Shown here: positions 50,309-60,866 of the stretch, piece after piece
How the letters are laid out: each line of letters starts with the position of its first letter
Position numbering within the stretch: the first letter of the stretch is position 1
Notes under the pieces: generated by a model
What the model was told of the DNA's origin: nothing
Databases searched by the model: none
Seen by the model: only the letters and a program-made list of their open reading frames with translations
Program-made: the position numbers and the translations under genes
Origin: Streptomyces sp. NBC_01255
GTDB lineage: Bacteria; Actinomycetota; Actinomycetes; Streptomycetales; Streptomycetaceae
DNA: 64,000 nt
Assembly (NCBI RefSeq): GCF_036226445.1
Contig: NZ_CP108474.1
Coordinates: forward strand, 4,216,001 to 4,280,000
Direction of reading: 5' to 3'

Positions 50309-51244
50309 ATGTCCGCCACCCGGTTCACGTATCTCGGTCCCGAAGGCACCTTCACAGAGGCCGCGCTGCGTACGCTGCCTGAGGCCGCGACCCGGGAGCT
50401 CGTCCCGATGCTCTCGGTCCCGGCCGCGCTCGACGCCGTACGGAACGGGGAGGCCGCCGCCGCGCTCGTACCGATCGAGAACTCGGTCGAGGGCGGGGTG
50501 ACCGCGACGCTGGACGAGCTGGCCTCCGGCGAGCCGCTGATGATCTACCGCGAGGTGCTGCTGCCGATCGCCTTCGCGCTGCTGGTGCGGCCCGGGACCA
50601 AGCTCTCGGAGATCAAGACGGTCACGGGTCATCCCGTGGCCCAGCCGCAGGTCAGGAACTGGCTGCGCGCGCACCTGCCCGATGCCCTGTGGGAGTCGGC
50701 CGCGTCGAACGCGGACGGGGCTCGGCTGGTCCAGGAGGGCCGGTTCGACGCCGCCTTCGCGGGCGAGTTCGCGGCGGTGACCTACGGTCTGGAGCCGCTG
50801 GTCAAGGAGATCCACGACGCGGAGAACGCCGAGACGCGGTTCGTGCTCGTGGGCCGGCCGGCCCGCCCGGCGGCTCCGACCGGCGCGGACAAGACCTCGG
50901 TGGTGCTGTGGCTGGGTGACGATCATCCGGGTGCCCTCCTCGAACTGCTCCAGGAATTCGCGGTGCGCGGGGTGAACCTGATGCTGATCCAGTCCCGGCC
51001 CACGGGAGCGGGGATCGGGAACTACTGCTTCGCCGTGGACGCCGAGGGCCATATCTCGGACCGCCGGGTGGGCGAGGCGCTGATGGGGCTCAAGCGGAAC
51101 TGCCCCAAGGTGCGCTTCCTCGGCTCGTACCCGCGGGCGGGCGTCGCGGTGGGGGACGTGTCGGCGCTGCGGCGCGGGACGTCGGACGGGGACTTCACGG
51201 CGGCCTCCGACTGGCTGGCGAGGGCCCAGGACGGTCGGGCCTGA
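50309..51244 (+). CDS. pheA: Prephenate dehydratase
   Basis: 311 residues from ATG 50309. PDT domain with YLGPEGTFTEAALR, VPIENSVEGGV, and the TRF motif ETRFVLVG; then an ACT domain (about 192-280) with GALLELLQEFAVRGVNLMLIQSRPTG. The phenylalanine-binding ESRP motif is QSRP here. It converts prephenate to phenylpyruvate in Phe synthesis, with feedback by Phe through ACT. The long C-terminal tail follows the ACT domain. A hairpin at 51257-51284 ends the transcript. Confidence 0.95.
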   Translation: MSATRFTYLGPEGTFTEAALRTLPEAATRELVPMLSVPAALDAVRNGEAAAALVPIENSVEGGVTATLDELASGEPLMIYREVLLPIAFALLVRPGTKLSEIKTVTGHPVAQPQVRNWLRAHLPDALWESAASNADGARLVQEGRFDAAFAGEFAAVTYGLEPLVKEIHDAENAETRFVLVGRPARPAAPTGADKTSVVLWLGDDHPGALLELLQEFAVRGVNLMLIQSRPTGAGIGNYCFAVDAEGHISDRRVGEALMGLKRNCPKVRFLGSYPRAGVAVGDVSALRRGTSDGDFTAASDWLARAQDGRA

Positions 51245-51256
51245 CCCGATACTGAC

Positions 51257-51284
51257 CGACCGCTCCCGCCGCCGGGGGCGGTCG
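51257..51284 (+). terminator. Terminator of pheA
   Basis: CGACCGCTCCCG (51257-51268) pairs with CGGGGGCGGTCG (51273-51284), one mismatch, 4-nt loop. Confidence 0.7.
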
Positions 51285-51617
51285 TCCACAGGTACGAACA
51301 ACTAGTCCTACCTGCATACTTTTCAGTTACCCACAGAGGTTATCCACAGGGCTCTGCTCGACCTGGGGACAAGTCGACATCACAATCCGACATGGTCGAC
51401 AAATCACCCCAGCTACCTTCAGCCGCGCCCGAGCCGTCCACAGTGCGCCGATGACGCATCCGTCAGCGCGTTTCCGCGGATCAACTCTTTGGAGCGAGCA
51501 ATTCCCACCCGAATGAGTGGGCAAATGGCGTTTGATCACGGAATTGCCAGGCCCGCCGCGCGGAATCCCCGCGATCTTCCCCGTAGTCCACAGAACTTCC
51601 GCACAGCCTGTGGATAA
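51282..51617. other. Cluster of DnaA boxes between pheA and serS
   Basis: Seven or eight DnaA-box-like sites. Two are perfect TTATCCACA: 51340-51348 (plus) and 51609-51617 (minus). Weaker ones are TCGTCCACA 51282-51290, TTACCCACA 51327-51335, TTGTCCCCA 51364-51372 (minus), TTGTCGACC 51394-51402 (minus), CCGTCCACA 51434-51442 and TAGTCCACA 51584-51592. Clusters like this outside oriC are described in S. coelicolor as titrating DnaA (the H24, H69 and D78 clusters near oriC). Confidence 0.75.
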
Positions 51618-51728
51618 GTGAATGCGGTGGCCCGTGATCCGCTTTTCCCTGAGCGGCAATTCGGGCAAAACAACACGCGCGACCTTATGCGGTGGGGGCG
51701 CGCAAGCGGGCACCGGTAGCCTGGTGGG

Positions 51729-53018
51729 GTGATTGACCTTCGCCTGCTCCGTGAGGACCCCGACCGTGTTCGCGCCTCCCAGCGCGCCCGTGGAGAGGAC
51801 GTCGCGCTCGTCGACGCCCTGCTCTCCGCCGATGAGCGGCGCAGGTCGTCCGGCGTCCGCTTCGACGAGCTCCGATCCGAGCAGAAGGCGCTCGGAAAGC
51901 TGATCCCCAGGGCCACGCCCGAGGAGCGCACCGAGCTCCTGCAGAAGGCCGAGCAGCTCAAGACTGACGTCAAGGCCGCCGAGGCCGAACAGAACGAGGC
52001 CGACGAGACGGCCAAGCGGCTCCTGCTCCAGCTCGGGAACATCGTCCACACGGACGTCCCGGTCGGCGGCGAGGAGGACTTCGTCGTCCTGGAGACGCAC
52101 GGCACCATCCGCGACTTCGCGGCCGAGGGCTTCGAGCCCAAGGACCACCTGGAGCTCGGCGAAGCGCTCGGCGCCATCGACGTCGAGCGTGGCGCCAAGG
52201 TCTCCGGCTCGCGCTTCTACTACCTGACCGGCGTGGGCGCCCTCCTGGAGCTCGCCCTGGTCAACGCGGCGATCGCCCAGGCCACCGAGGCCGGCTTCAT
52301 CCCGATGCTGACCCCGGCGCTGGTCCGCCCGCGCGCCATGGAGGGCACCGGCTTCCTCGGCCAGGCCGCGGAGAACGTGTACCACCTGGAGAACGACGAC
52401 CTCTACCTGGTCGGCACCTCCGAGGTCCCGCTCGCCGCGTACCACATGGACGAGATCATCGACGCGGACAAGCTGCCGCTGCGCTACGCCGGCTTCTCCC
52501 CGTGCTTCCGCCGCGAGGCCGGCACGTACGGCAAGGACACCCGCGGCATCTTCCGCGTCCACCAGTTCGACAAGGTCGAGATGTTCTCGTACGTCGCGCC
52601 CGAGGACGCGGAGAACGAGCACAAGCGGCTCCTGGACTGGGAGAAGCAGTGGCTGACCGCTCTGGATCTGCCGTTCCAGGTCATCGACGTCGCCACCGGT
52701 GACCTCGGCGCCTCCGCCTCCCGCAAGTTCGACTGCGAGGCGTGGATCCCGACCCAGGGCAAGTACCGCGAGCTGACCTCCGCCTCGAACTGCAACAGCT
52801 TCCAGGCCCGCCGCCTCTCCGTCCGCATGCGCGACGAGCAGGGCGGCAAGAAGACCGTGCAGCCGCTGGCCACCCTGAACGGCACGCTGTGCGCCGTACC
52901 GCGCACGATCGTGGCGATCCTGGAGAACCACCAGCTGCCCGACGGCTCGGTGCGCGTGCCCGAGATCCTGCGGCCGTACCTGGGCGGGCGCGAGGTCCTG
53001 GAGCCGATCGCCAAGTGA
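51729..53018 (+). CDS. serS: Seryl-tRNA synthetase
   Basis: 429 residues from GTG 51729. N-terminal coiled-coil arm (about 1-110), class II catalytic core with motif 2 [21 protein letters not shown] and motif 3 [19 protein letters not shown], and [10 protein letters not shown] for serine binding. It charges tRNA-Ser; two of its tRNA substrates lie in this same window. The GTG is 7 nt from a -10-like element, so the mRNA may be leaderless. Its stop overlaps the HAD gene start. Confidence 0.98.
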   Translation: MIDLRLLREDPDRVRASQRARGEDVALVDALLSADERRRSSGVRFDELRSEQKALGKLIPRATPEERTELLQKAEQLKTDVKAAEAEQNEADETAKRLLLQLGNIVHTDVPVGGEEDFVVLETHGTIRDFAAEGFEPKDHLELGEALGAIDVERGAKVSGSRFYYLTGVGALLELALVNAAIAQATEAGFIPMLTPALVRPRAMEGTGFLGQAAENVYHLENDDLYLVGTSEVPLAAYHMDEIIDADKLPLRYAGFSPCFRREAGTYGKDTRGIFRVHQFDKVEMFSYVAPEDAENEHKRLLDWEKQWLTALDLPFQVIDVATGDLGASASRKFDCEAWIPTQGKYRELTSASNCNSFQARRLSVRMRDEQGGKKTVQPLATLNGTLCAVPRTIVAILENHQLPDGSVRVPEILRPYLGGREVLEPIAK

Positions 53019-53821
53019 GCCCCTTCCCCTACCGCCTGGTGGCGACGGACCTCGACGGCACGCTGCTGCGCGCCGACGAGTCCGTCTCCGGCCGCACGCG
53101 GGACGCGCTCGCCGCCGTGACCGAGGCGGGCGCCGCGCACATCGTCGTCACCGGCCGGGCGGTTCCCTGGACGCGGCACATCCTCGACGACCTCGGCTAC
53201 GAGGGGATCGCGGTGTGCGGGCAGGGCGCGCAGGTCTACCACGCCGGTGAGCACCGGCTGCTGACCTCGCTCACCCTGGACCGGCAGCTCGCCGGGCTCG
53301 CGCTCTCCAAGATCGAGGCGGAGATCGGCCCGCTGGCGCTGGCCGCCAGTCGCGACGGTCTGGAGGGCGAGGTCCTGATGGGCCCCGGCTACCAGGTCCA
53401 CGAGGGGCGCCTGCCGTACGTCCCGTACGAGGACCCTGCGGAGCTGTGGGCGGCGCCGCTGACCAAGCTCTACGTCCAGCACCCGGAGCTGAGCGACGAC
53501 GAGCTGACGCGGATCGCGCGCGAGACGGTCGGCGGGCTCGTGGACGTCGTCATGGCCGGGCCGGGGATCGTGGAGATCCTCCCGCTCGGTCTGAGCAAGG
53601 CGACGGGGCTCTCCCTGGCCGCGCGCCGGCTGGGCGTGAAGGCCGCGGAGACGATCGCCTTCGGCGACATGCCGAACGACATCCCGATGTTCGCCTGGGC
53701 GGCCCACGGTGTGGCGATGGGCAACGCGCATGAGGAACTGCAGGCGGTGGCGGACGAGGTGACCTCGTCGAACGAGGAGGACGGCATCGCGGTCGTCCTG
53801 GAGCGCCTGCTGAGCGCCTGA
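53015..53821 (+). CDS. HAD-superfamily (Cof-type) phosphatase
   Basis: 268 residues from GTG 53015, overlapping the serS stop by 4 nt (GTGA). HAD motifs: DLDGTLLR (motif I), VTGR (II), [16 protein letters not shown] with Lys (III) and [11 protein letters not shown] (IV). A C2B-type cap (about 85-190) fits Cof-like phosphatases that act on sugar phosphates, pyridoxal phosphate or nucleotides. Coupling to serS is conserved in Streptomyces as I recall; the reason is unknown. Confidence 0.92.
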   Translation: MSPFPYRLVATDLDGTLLRADESVSGRTRDALAAVTEAGAAHIVVTGRAVPWTRHILDDLGYEGIAVCGQGAQVYHAGEHRLLTSLTLDRQLAGLALSKIEAEIGPLALAASRDGLEGEVLMGPGYQVHEGRLPYVPYEDPAELWAAPLTKLYVQHPELSDDELTRIARETVGGLVDVVMAGPGIVEILPLGLSKATGLSLAARRLGVKAAETIAFGDMPNDIPMFAWAAHGVAMGNAHEELQAVADEVTSSNEEDGIAVVLERLLSA

Positions 53822-53838
53822 GCTTCCTGGACACCGAA

Positions 53839-53871
53839 GAAGGCCCGCTCCCCTCAAGGGAGCGGGCCTTC
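53839..53871 (+). terminator. Terminator after the serS-HAD pair
   Basis: A 14-bp stem GAAGGCCCGCTCCC (53839-53852) and its complement (53858-53871), 5-nt loop. Confidence 0.8.
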
Positions 53872-53954
53872 GACGTTCACGGCCTCGCACGGACGTACAC
53901 GTACGCGCGCTCGAAGCGGCCGCTTCCGGGAGATCCCCCGTTTCCCCCGCACGA

Positions 53955-54632
53955 CTAGTGTGCGCCGGTGCGCTGTTCGGGAGCGACTGGTTTTCCTCGG
54001 GTCAGCGGATAGCAGGCGAGCCCGATCGCCAGGGAGATCGCGTGGCCGAGATCGGTGTACGTGCGGCCGGCCACCAGCGGCACGAGGAAGAAGGCGACGG
54101 CTCCCGCGAGGTAGAACCAGCGCCAGGGCCGGGGCAGCCGGTAGGTCAGGATGCCCACGGAGGCGGCGAGCCCGTAGCTGACCCCGATGTCGACGACGTG
54201 CGCCATGCTGCGCGGCACGTCGTGGTCGCGGATGGCGTCCAGGACGACCTGCTGGCTGATGAGGGTCGCCGCGATGTGCGCCGTGGCCACGGTGAAGAGC
54301 CACTTCGGCGTGCCGAGCCACCGCTCCACCGGGGCGTGGAAGAGCTCGAAGAGGACCGCGTAGAGCAGCAGGTCCGCCGGGTCCTCGATCCAGAACGCGC
54401 TGCCGAGCAGAGCCCGCGCCGGGTGGTGCGCGAGCTGGTGGAGGTTGCTGCTGTTGCGGTGGAGGAGATAGCTCTCCAGGCCGTCGGGCGAGAGCGCGAT
54501 GACGAGGCTCGTGATCGCGATGACCAGCAGCCAGACATGCGTACCGGGTGACGAACGCACCCACGACCTGATCGGTCGGGATGGTTCGCCACCCGGAGAG
54601 GCGTCGCTGTCCGGGGATTCTCTATTCGGCAC
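53955..54632 (-). CDS. Rhomboid-like membrane protein
   Basis: 225 residues from GTG 54632. About six TM segments: HVWLLVIAITSLVIALS, FTVATAHIAATLISQQVV, VVDIGVSYGLAASVGIL, FYLAGAVAFFLVPLVAG and others. Sequence elements DIGVSYG and YTDLGHAISLAIGL look like the rhomboid Ser and His dyad sites (GxSxG and GH). The usual N-terminal rhomboid motif is weak, so activity is uncertain. It lies just downstream of lpdA on the same strand. Confidence 0.7.
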   Translation of the reverse strand: MPNRESPDSDASPGGEPSRPIRSWVRSSPGTHVWLLVIAITSLVIALSPDGLESYLLHRNSSNLHQLAHHPARALLGSAFWIEDPADLLLYAVLFELFHAPVERWLGTPKWLFTVATAHIAATLISQQVVLDAIRDHDVPRSMAHVVDIGVSYGLAASVGILTYRLPRPWRWFYLAGAVAFFLVPLVAGRTYTDLGHAISLAIGLACYPLTRGKPVAPEQRTGAH

Positions 54633-54667
54633 CTTTCAGTGCCTATCACCCGGAACCGTGAGAAACC

Positions 54668-56071
<1,404 letters not shown>

Positions 56072-56147
56072 GACTGACTCCCGAGGGTGGTGAGGGTGTT
56101 CGGTCCGCGTACGGCCCCACAGTAGTCCGGTGTCCCCCACATGGTCA

Positions 56148-56160
56148 GTTGTAGGATGAC
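56148..56160. promoter_or_regulatory. Candidate FCD-GntR operator upstream of the GntR gene
   Basis: GTTGTAGGATGAC lies 34-46 nt upstream of ATG 56195 and has the loose TTGT...GATGAC pattern of FCD-type GntR sites. Only one weak site is visible. Confidence 0.35.
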
Positions 56161-56194
56161 TGGGCAACCGGGCGAATAGAGGGGTCGTAACGGC

Positions 56195-56911
56195 ATGGCG
56201 CTCAAGGCGGCGGGGCGGACCTCGCTGGTGGACTCCGTCGTGGAACAGCTGCGTGCGCAGCTCGCGGACGGGGAGTGGGCGGTCGGCGACCGCATCCCCA
56301 CCGAGCACGAGCTCGCCCAGCAGCTCGGCGTGGGCCGCAACACCGTCCGCGAGGCGGTCCGGGTCCTCGTCCACGCCGGTCTCCTGGAGTCCCGGCAGGG
56401 CAACGGCACCTTCGTCAGGTCGACCGCCGATCCTGCCGCCGTGCTGTCCGGGGTGCGCCACGCGGGCGCGGCGGACGTGATCGAGCTGCGGATCGCCCTG
56501 GAGGCGGAGGCCGCCCGGCTCGCGGCGGTGCGCCGGGACACCCACGACCTGGTGCGGCTGCGGGCGGCCCTCACCACCCTGCGAGAGGAGGGTGACCGGG
56601 ACGCGGACGCGGACCTCGCCTTCCACCTGGCGGTCGTGGGCGCGACGCACAACGCGGCCTTCGTCGAGGTGTACCGCTTCTTCTCGGCGCAGGTGCACGA
56701 GGTGCTGGTGGAGGCGCTCGGCGACCGGGAGATGCCGCCGGTCGACATGGACACCCACGAGGCCCTGGCGGCGGCGATCGAGGCGGGCGACCCGGAGGAG
56801 GCGGAGCGTCAGGCGCGGGAGCTGCTGCGGGTGCCGATGGAGGCGGTCGTGGCGCTGACGGACGAACAGAAGCGGTCGGGGAGCGCGGGGAAGACGGGGG
56901 AGAGCCGGTGA
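56195..56911 (+). CDS. GntR-family (FadR/FCD) transcriptional regulator
   Basis: 238 residues from ATG 56195. N-terminal winged helix [61 protein letters not shown], then an FCD domain with [40 protein letters not shown] and [28 protein letters not shown], whose His and Asp could bind metal. Its stop overlaps the MFS start (GTGA), so it should control that transporter. The effector is unknown. Confidence 0.92.
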   Translation: MALKAAGRTSLVDSVVEQLRAQLADGEWAVGDRIPTEHELAQQLGVGRNTVREAVRVLVHAGLLESRQGNGTFVRSTADPAAVLSGVRHAGAADVIELRIALEAEAARLAAVRRDTHDLVRLRAALTTLREEGDRDADADLAFHLAVVGATHNAAFVEVYRFFSAQVHEVLVEALGDREMPPVDMDTHEALAAAIEAGDPEEAERQARELLRVPMEAVVALTDEQKRSGSAGKTGESR

Positions 56912-58227
56912 GCGGGGAGATACGGACGCCGGATCATGCCCCGGTGGGCGTGCTGGTCGACGCCGAGGCCGGGGCCGATGCCGGGGCAGGGGGCGGGGCA
57001 GGGGCCGGGGGCCTCGCCTCAGCCGAGGGCGTGGCGGCCCGGCGCGCGCTGCTCGCCCACCCGGCGGTGCTCCTCGTCGGGATCGTGCTGGCCTCGCTGA
57101 ACATGCGGGCCTCGCTGGCGAGCGTGGCGCCCCTGGTGGGCGAGATCTCCACCGCCCTCGGTCTGTCCTCGACGGCGAGCTCGCTCCTCACCTCGGTCCC
57201 GGTGCTCTTCCTGGGCCTGGGCGCGCTGGTCGCGCCGTGGCTGGGGCGCCGCTTCGGCGCCGAGCGGGTGCTGTTCGCCGCGCTCCTCCTGCTCGCCGTC
57301 GGCATCCTCGCGCGCGTGCTGCCGTCCGTGTACGCGCTCTACGGCGGCGGGATCCTCGTCGGCACCGCGATCGCCCTGCTCAACGTCCTGATGCCCAGCC
57401 TGATCAAGCGGGACTTCCCCGACCGGGCCGCGGCGATGACCTCCGTCTACACGGGCGCGATGATCGCCGGCGCGACGGTGGCGGCGGCGGCCGCGGTGCC
57501 GCTCGAGGAGACCCTCGGCGGCGGCTGGAAGGCCTCGCTCGGCGTCTGGTCGCTGCTCGCCATGGTCGCGGCGGTGGCCTGGCTGCCGCAGGTGCTGATC
57601 GCCAGGGGCCGTACGGGCCACGGGGTACGGGCCGTCCCGGCCGGCGACGCCCGACCGGTGAGCCTCTGGCGCTCGCCGCTGGCCTGGCAGGTGACCCTGT
57701 TCATGGGCATGCAATCGGTCTGGACGTACGTGCTGATCGCCTGGATGCCGACGATCTTCACCGACCACGGGATGAGCCGCTCCACGGCCGGGGTGGTCTT
57801 CGCCTTCAACACCCTCACCCAGATCGTGGGCGCCTTCGCGGTGCCGCTGCTCGCCGGCCGGACGCGGAGTCAGCGGCCGCTGATCGTCCTGGTCACGGCG
57901 CTGGTCGCGGCCGGTTACGTCGGTCTGCTCGTCGCGCCGGTCGAGGGCGCCTGGCTCTGGTCGGGCGTACTCGGCGTCGGCCAGGGCGGTGCGCTGGGCC
58001 TCGCCCTGACCCTGATCGTGCTGCGCTCGGGGGACGCGGCGACCGCGTCCCGGCTGTCCGGGATGGCCCAGTCGGTCGGCTATCTGCTCGGCGCGGCGGG
58101 TCCGCTGGCCGCCGGCGCCCTGCACCAGGCCACCGGCTCCTGGACCCTGCCGATCGCCCTGGTCCTGGGCGTCTGCGCGGTGGCCCTCGCGGTGGGTCTC
58201 CTCGCGGCCCGGGACCGGGTGGTCTGA
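56908..58227 (+). CDS. MFS transporter (CynX/NimT type)
   Basis: 439 residues from GTG 56908. A Gly/Ala-rich cytoplasmic start (about 1-45), then 12 TM helices with [66 protein letters not shown] and [19 protein letters not shown] loops (here [16 protein letters not shown]). The family moves cyanate, nitrite, bicarbonate or small organic acids, or exports 2-nitroimidazole. It overlaps the GntR gene, so the substrate is probably the GntR ligand. Confidence 0.85.
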   Translation: MSGEIRTPDHAPVGVLVDAEAGADAGAGGGAGAGGLASAEGVAARRALLAHPAVLLVGIVLASLNMRASLASVAPLVGEISTALGLSSTASSLLTSVPVLFLGLGALVAPWLGRRFGAERVLFAALLLLAVGILARVLPSVYALYGGGILVGTAIALLNVLMPSLIKRDFPDRAAAMTSVYTGAMIAGATVAAAAAVPLEETLGGGWKASLGVWSLLAMVAAVAWLPQVLIARGRTGHGVRAVPAGDARPVSLWRSPLAWQVTLFMGMQSVWTYVLIAWMPTIFTDHGMSRSTAGVVFAFNTLTQIVGAFAVPLLAGRTRSQRPLIVLVTALVAAGYVGLLVAPVEGAWLWSGVLGVGQGGALGLALTLIVLRSGDAATASRLSGMAQSVGYLLGAAGPLAAGALHQATGSWTLPIALVLGVCAVALAVGLLAARDRVV

Positions 58228-58237
58228 AAGGGGCGCG

Positions 58238-58270
58238 GCACGGCTCCGGGAGGGCCTCCCGGAGCCGTGC
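58238..58270 (+). terminator. Terminator of the GntR-MFS operon
   Basis: GCACGGCTCCGGGAGG at 58238-58253 pairs with CCTCCCGGAGCCGTGC at 58255-58270. This is a 15-16-bp stem with almost no loop, also serving the convergent ABC operon. Confidence 0.75.
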
Positions 58271-58312
58271 GACGACCTTCGGAGTCGTACCGACTCCGCA
58301 TGGTCCCGGGGC

Positions 58313-59032
58313 CTACTCCTCGCCCGCCAGGGTCAGCGTCCGCAGCTTGTGGCCGGCGAACCAGGTCGCCACGACCGTGACCGCCACGAGGAGGACGGTC
58401 GCCGTGGTGAGACCGACCTCGGAGTCGATCAGACCGTCACCGGTGACCTTCTCCGCGAGGGCGAGCGACCACTGCTGGACGCTCAGGGTCTTGGCGCCGG
58501 AGATCAGGGAGCCGAAGAGGGTCTCCCAGACCAGCGCGTAGACGAGGCCGATGACCACCGCGTGCCGGCTGACCGTGCCGAGCAGCAGGAACAGCGCGCT
58601 GTAGGCGATGGAGGCCACCAGGGCCGCCACCGTGTACGCGATCGCCACCTGCTGGCCGTTGCCGTTGAGGACGAATCCGGCGATGAACGTCGGCACCGCC
58701 GAGAAGACCATGGTCACGGCGATCGCCACGATGAGCTTCGTGAAGATGATCGAGGACCGCTTCACCGGCTTGGACAGCAGGTAGACGATCGAGCCGTCGT
58801 CGATCTCCGGCCCGATCGCGCCCGTCCCGGCGATCACGCCGATCAGCGGCACCATCGTGGCCAGCGCGAAGCCGCCCAGGACGTCGGCGGCGACCTGGTC
58901 GTCCGCGCCGTTGAAGGCCCGGACCGCCGCCGCGATGAGCACCAGCAGGGCGGGCAGCAGGAAGAGGATCAGCGCCCGTCGGCGGCCGAGGAGTGCCCGG
59001 TAGGTGAGCCGGGCGACTGTGGGGTTGTACAT
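58313..59032 (-). CDS. ABC-2 type exporter permease (second pair)
   Basis: 239 residues from ATG 59032. About six TM segments: ALILFLLPALLVLIAAAVRAF, GGFALATMVPLIGVIAGTGAIGPEIDDGSIVYLLSKPVKRSSIIFTKLIVAIAV, and more to the C-terminus. EIDDGSIVYLLSKPVKR is the conserved coupling helix of ABC-2 permeases of this class. It lies 14 nt after the ATPase at 59047. Substrate unknown. Confidence 0.88.
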   Translation of the reverse strand: MYNPTVARLTYRALLGRRRALILFLLPALLVLIAAAVRAFNGADDQVAADVLGGFALATMVPLIGVIAGTGAIGPEIDDGSIVYLLSKPVKRSSIIFTKLIVAIAVTMVFSAVPTFIAGFVLNGNGQQVAIAYTVAALVASIAYSALFLLLGTVSRHAVVIGLVYALVWETLFGSLISGAKTLSVQQWSLALAEKVTGDGLIDSEVGLTTATVLLVAVTVVATWFAGHKLRTLTLAGEE

Positions 59033-59046
59033 CGGTCAGGCTCCTT

Positions 59047-59958
59047 TCAGGCCGCGACGAGGTACGAGAAGACCGATTCGAGGGACTCGTCCGAGGGCGA
59101 GACCGTCAGGAGGCGGATGCCCTGGTCCTTCGCGACCCTGGGCAGCAGCTCCGTGAACCGCCCGAAGTCCACCGCCTGGACGCGCAGTCCGCCTTCCACC
59201 TGGTCGACCTCGATCCCGGCCGTGGACGGGTCGGCGATCAGCGCGGCGGCCAGCGCCCGGTCGTCGCTGGAGCGGACGAGATAGCGGTGCGGCCGGTCCG
59301 TCATGAGCCGGCGGATCTTGCGGAAGTCGCCGGAGGCCGCGTGCCGCCCGGCCACGATCACCTCGATGTGGGAGGCGAGCTGCTCGACCTCCTCCAGGAT
59401 GTGCGAGGAGAAGAGGACCGTGCGGCCCTCCGCGCCCATCCGCCGCAGCAGGTCCATCAACTGCATGCGCTGGCGCGGGTCCATGCCGTTGAACGGCTCG
59501 TCCAGGAGGAGCACGGACGGCTCGTGCACGAGGGCCGAGGCCATCTTCACGCGCTGCCGCATGCCCTTGCTGTACGTGGAGATCTTGCGGTCCTGGGCGT
59601 ACTCCATCTCGACCGTGGCGAGGGCCGCCTGGGCCTCCTTGTCGCCGAGGCCCTGGAGCTCCGCGTTGGCCACGACGAACTCGCGACCGGTGAGGAAGTC
59701 GTACATCGCCTCCCGCTCGGGGACGACACCGATCTGGCGGTAGACGGACTCGTTCCCCCAGATCTTCTGCCCGTCGAGCGTGACGCTGCCGGTGGAGGGG
59801 TCGAGGAAGCCGCCCATCATGTTGATCAGGGTGGACTTCCCGGCGCCGTTCGGTCCGAGGAGGCCGGTGACGCCCGGGCCCACCGACATCGTGACGTCGT
59901 TCACGGCCACGACGTTTCCGAACCAGCGGGAGACGTGGTCGATGTGGAGGGTTGTCAC
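59047..59958 (-). CDS. ABC transporter ATPase (second pair)
   Basis: 303 residues from GTG 59958. Walker A GPNGAGKSTLINMMGG, signature STYSKGMRQRVKMA, Walker B VLLLDEPFNGMDP and H-loop FSSHILEE. The C-terminal extension (about 220-303) resembles the regulatory tail of BcrA-type ATPases. It pairs with the permease that follows; its start overlaps the upstream permease stop (GTGA). Confidence 0.94.
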   Translation of the reverse strand: MTTLHIDHVSRWFGNVVAVNDVTMSVGPGVTGLLGPNGAGKSTLINMMGGFLDPSTGSVTLDGQKIWGNESVYRQIGVVPEREAMYDFLTGREFVVANAELQGLGDKEAQAALATVEMEYAQDRKISTYSKGMRQRVKMASALVHEPSVLLLDEPFNGMDPRQRMQLMDLLRRMGAEGRTVLFSSHILEEVEQLASHIEVIVAGRHAASGDFRKIRRLMTDRPHRYLVRSSDDRALAAALIADPSTAGIEVDQVEGGLRVQAVDFGRFTELLPRVAKDQGIRLLTVSPSDESLESVFSYLVAA

Positions 59959-60866
59959 AGCCCGACCTTTCGGTAGCGGCGCATCAGGATGCCGTACGAG
60001 CCGGCGATGAGCGCGAGGACGACCAGCACGTAGACCACGCCGGCACCGGTGCTCGGACCCCCGAGTTCGGGGAAGCCCGGAGGGGCACCCAGGAAGGCGC
60101 TCTGCACGCCGTCGATGAGGGTCATCGGCGAGAAGAGGCCGAGCCACTGGATGGCCCCCTCGTTCTCGGTGGCGAAGGCGATGCCCATGAGGGTGGAGAC
60201 CGCCCCGTACGAGACGGTCAGGACGGCGATCACGGCGGCGACGCCGAAGCCGCGGCGCGGGGTGAGGGCCGCCATGACGAGGCCGATGCCGCCGAAGAGC
60301 ACCGAGAGCAGGGCCACGGAGACGAGCCCCTGGCCGAACATCTTGGTCTGCTCGGCGAAGTCCATCTTGGCGAGCAGCGAGCCGATCCAGAGGATCAGCA
60401 GCGGCGAGGCGGTCAGGATGAAGAGCGCCGAGGCCATCGCGCCGAGCTTGGCGAGGACGTAGTCCGCGCGCTCGATCGGGCGGGAGAAGTACAGCGGCAC
60501 CGTCCGGAACCGGAGGTCCCGGGAGACGGACTGCGGTGCCTGCGAGGCCAGGTAGATGCTGATGACGACCTGGAGGTAGATCGCGTACTGCGTGTACTCG
60601 ATCGACAGCTTGGACTGCTTCCCGACCACGGCGACCGCGACGAGGATCAGCGCCGGGACGCACATCACGGCGAAGAGGAGCATCGGCAGCACCTTCGACT
60701 TGGCGCTGCGGCCGAGGCCGTAGGCACCGCGCAGGGACTGCGAGAAGAGCGACCGGCGCGCGTAGGCCCGGCCGAGGCGCGGGCCGTCGTAGGACCGGTA
60801 GCCGATGTTGTGGATCTGCGTCGTGTCGGGAGCGGCCTGGGAGGGGTGGGGCAGCTGGGTGCTCAT
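59955..60866 (-). CDS. ABC-2 type exporter permease (first pair)
   Basis: 303 residues from ATG 60866. A polar start (YRSYDGPRLGRAYARRSLFSQSLRGAYGLGRSAKSKVLPMLLFAVMCVPALI), then about six TM segments; a coupling-like element DLRFRTVPLYFSRPIERADYVLAKLGAM. YRSYDGPR...SLRGAYGLGR is seen in the longer permeases of this group. It overlaps both adjacent ATPase genes by 4 nt, so the four genes form one unit. Confidence 0.88.
   Translation of the reverse strand: MSTQLPHPSQAAPDTTQIHNIGYRSYDGPRLGRAYARRSLFSQSLRGAYGLGRSAKSKVLPMLLFAVMCVPALILVAVAVVGKQSKLSIEYTQYAIYLQVVISIYLASQAPQSVSRDLRFRTVPLYFSRPIERADYVLAKLGAMASALFILTASPLLILWIGSLLAKMDFAEQTKMFGQGLVSVALLSVLFGGIGLVMAALTPRRGFGVAAVIAVLTVSYGAVSTLMGIAFATENEGAIQWLGLFSPMTLIDGVQSAFLGAPPGFPELGGPSTGAGVVYVLVVLALIAGSYGILMRRYRKVGL

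Larger units (their letters stand above)
51245..51728. other. 484-bp intergenic region with DnaA-box cluster and serS promoter
   Basis: Holds the pheA terminator, the DnaA-box cluster (separate entry), and just before serS a TAGCCT -10-like hexamer 7 nt from the GTG start, a leaderless-type promoter. AT content is higher than in neighbours. No protein gene. Confidence 0.6.
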
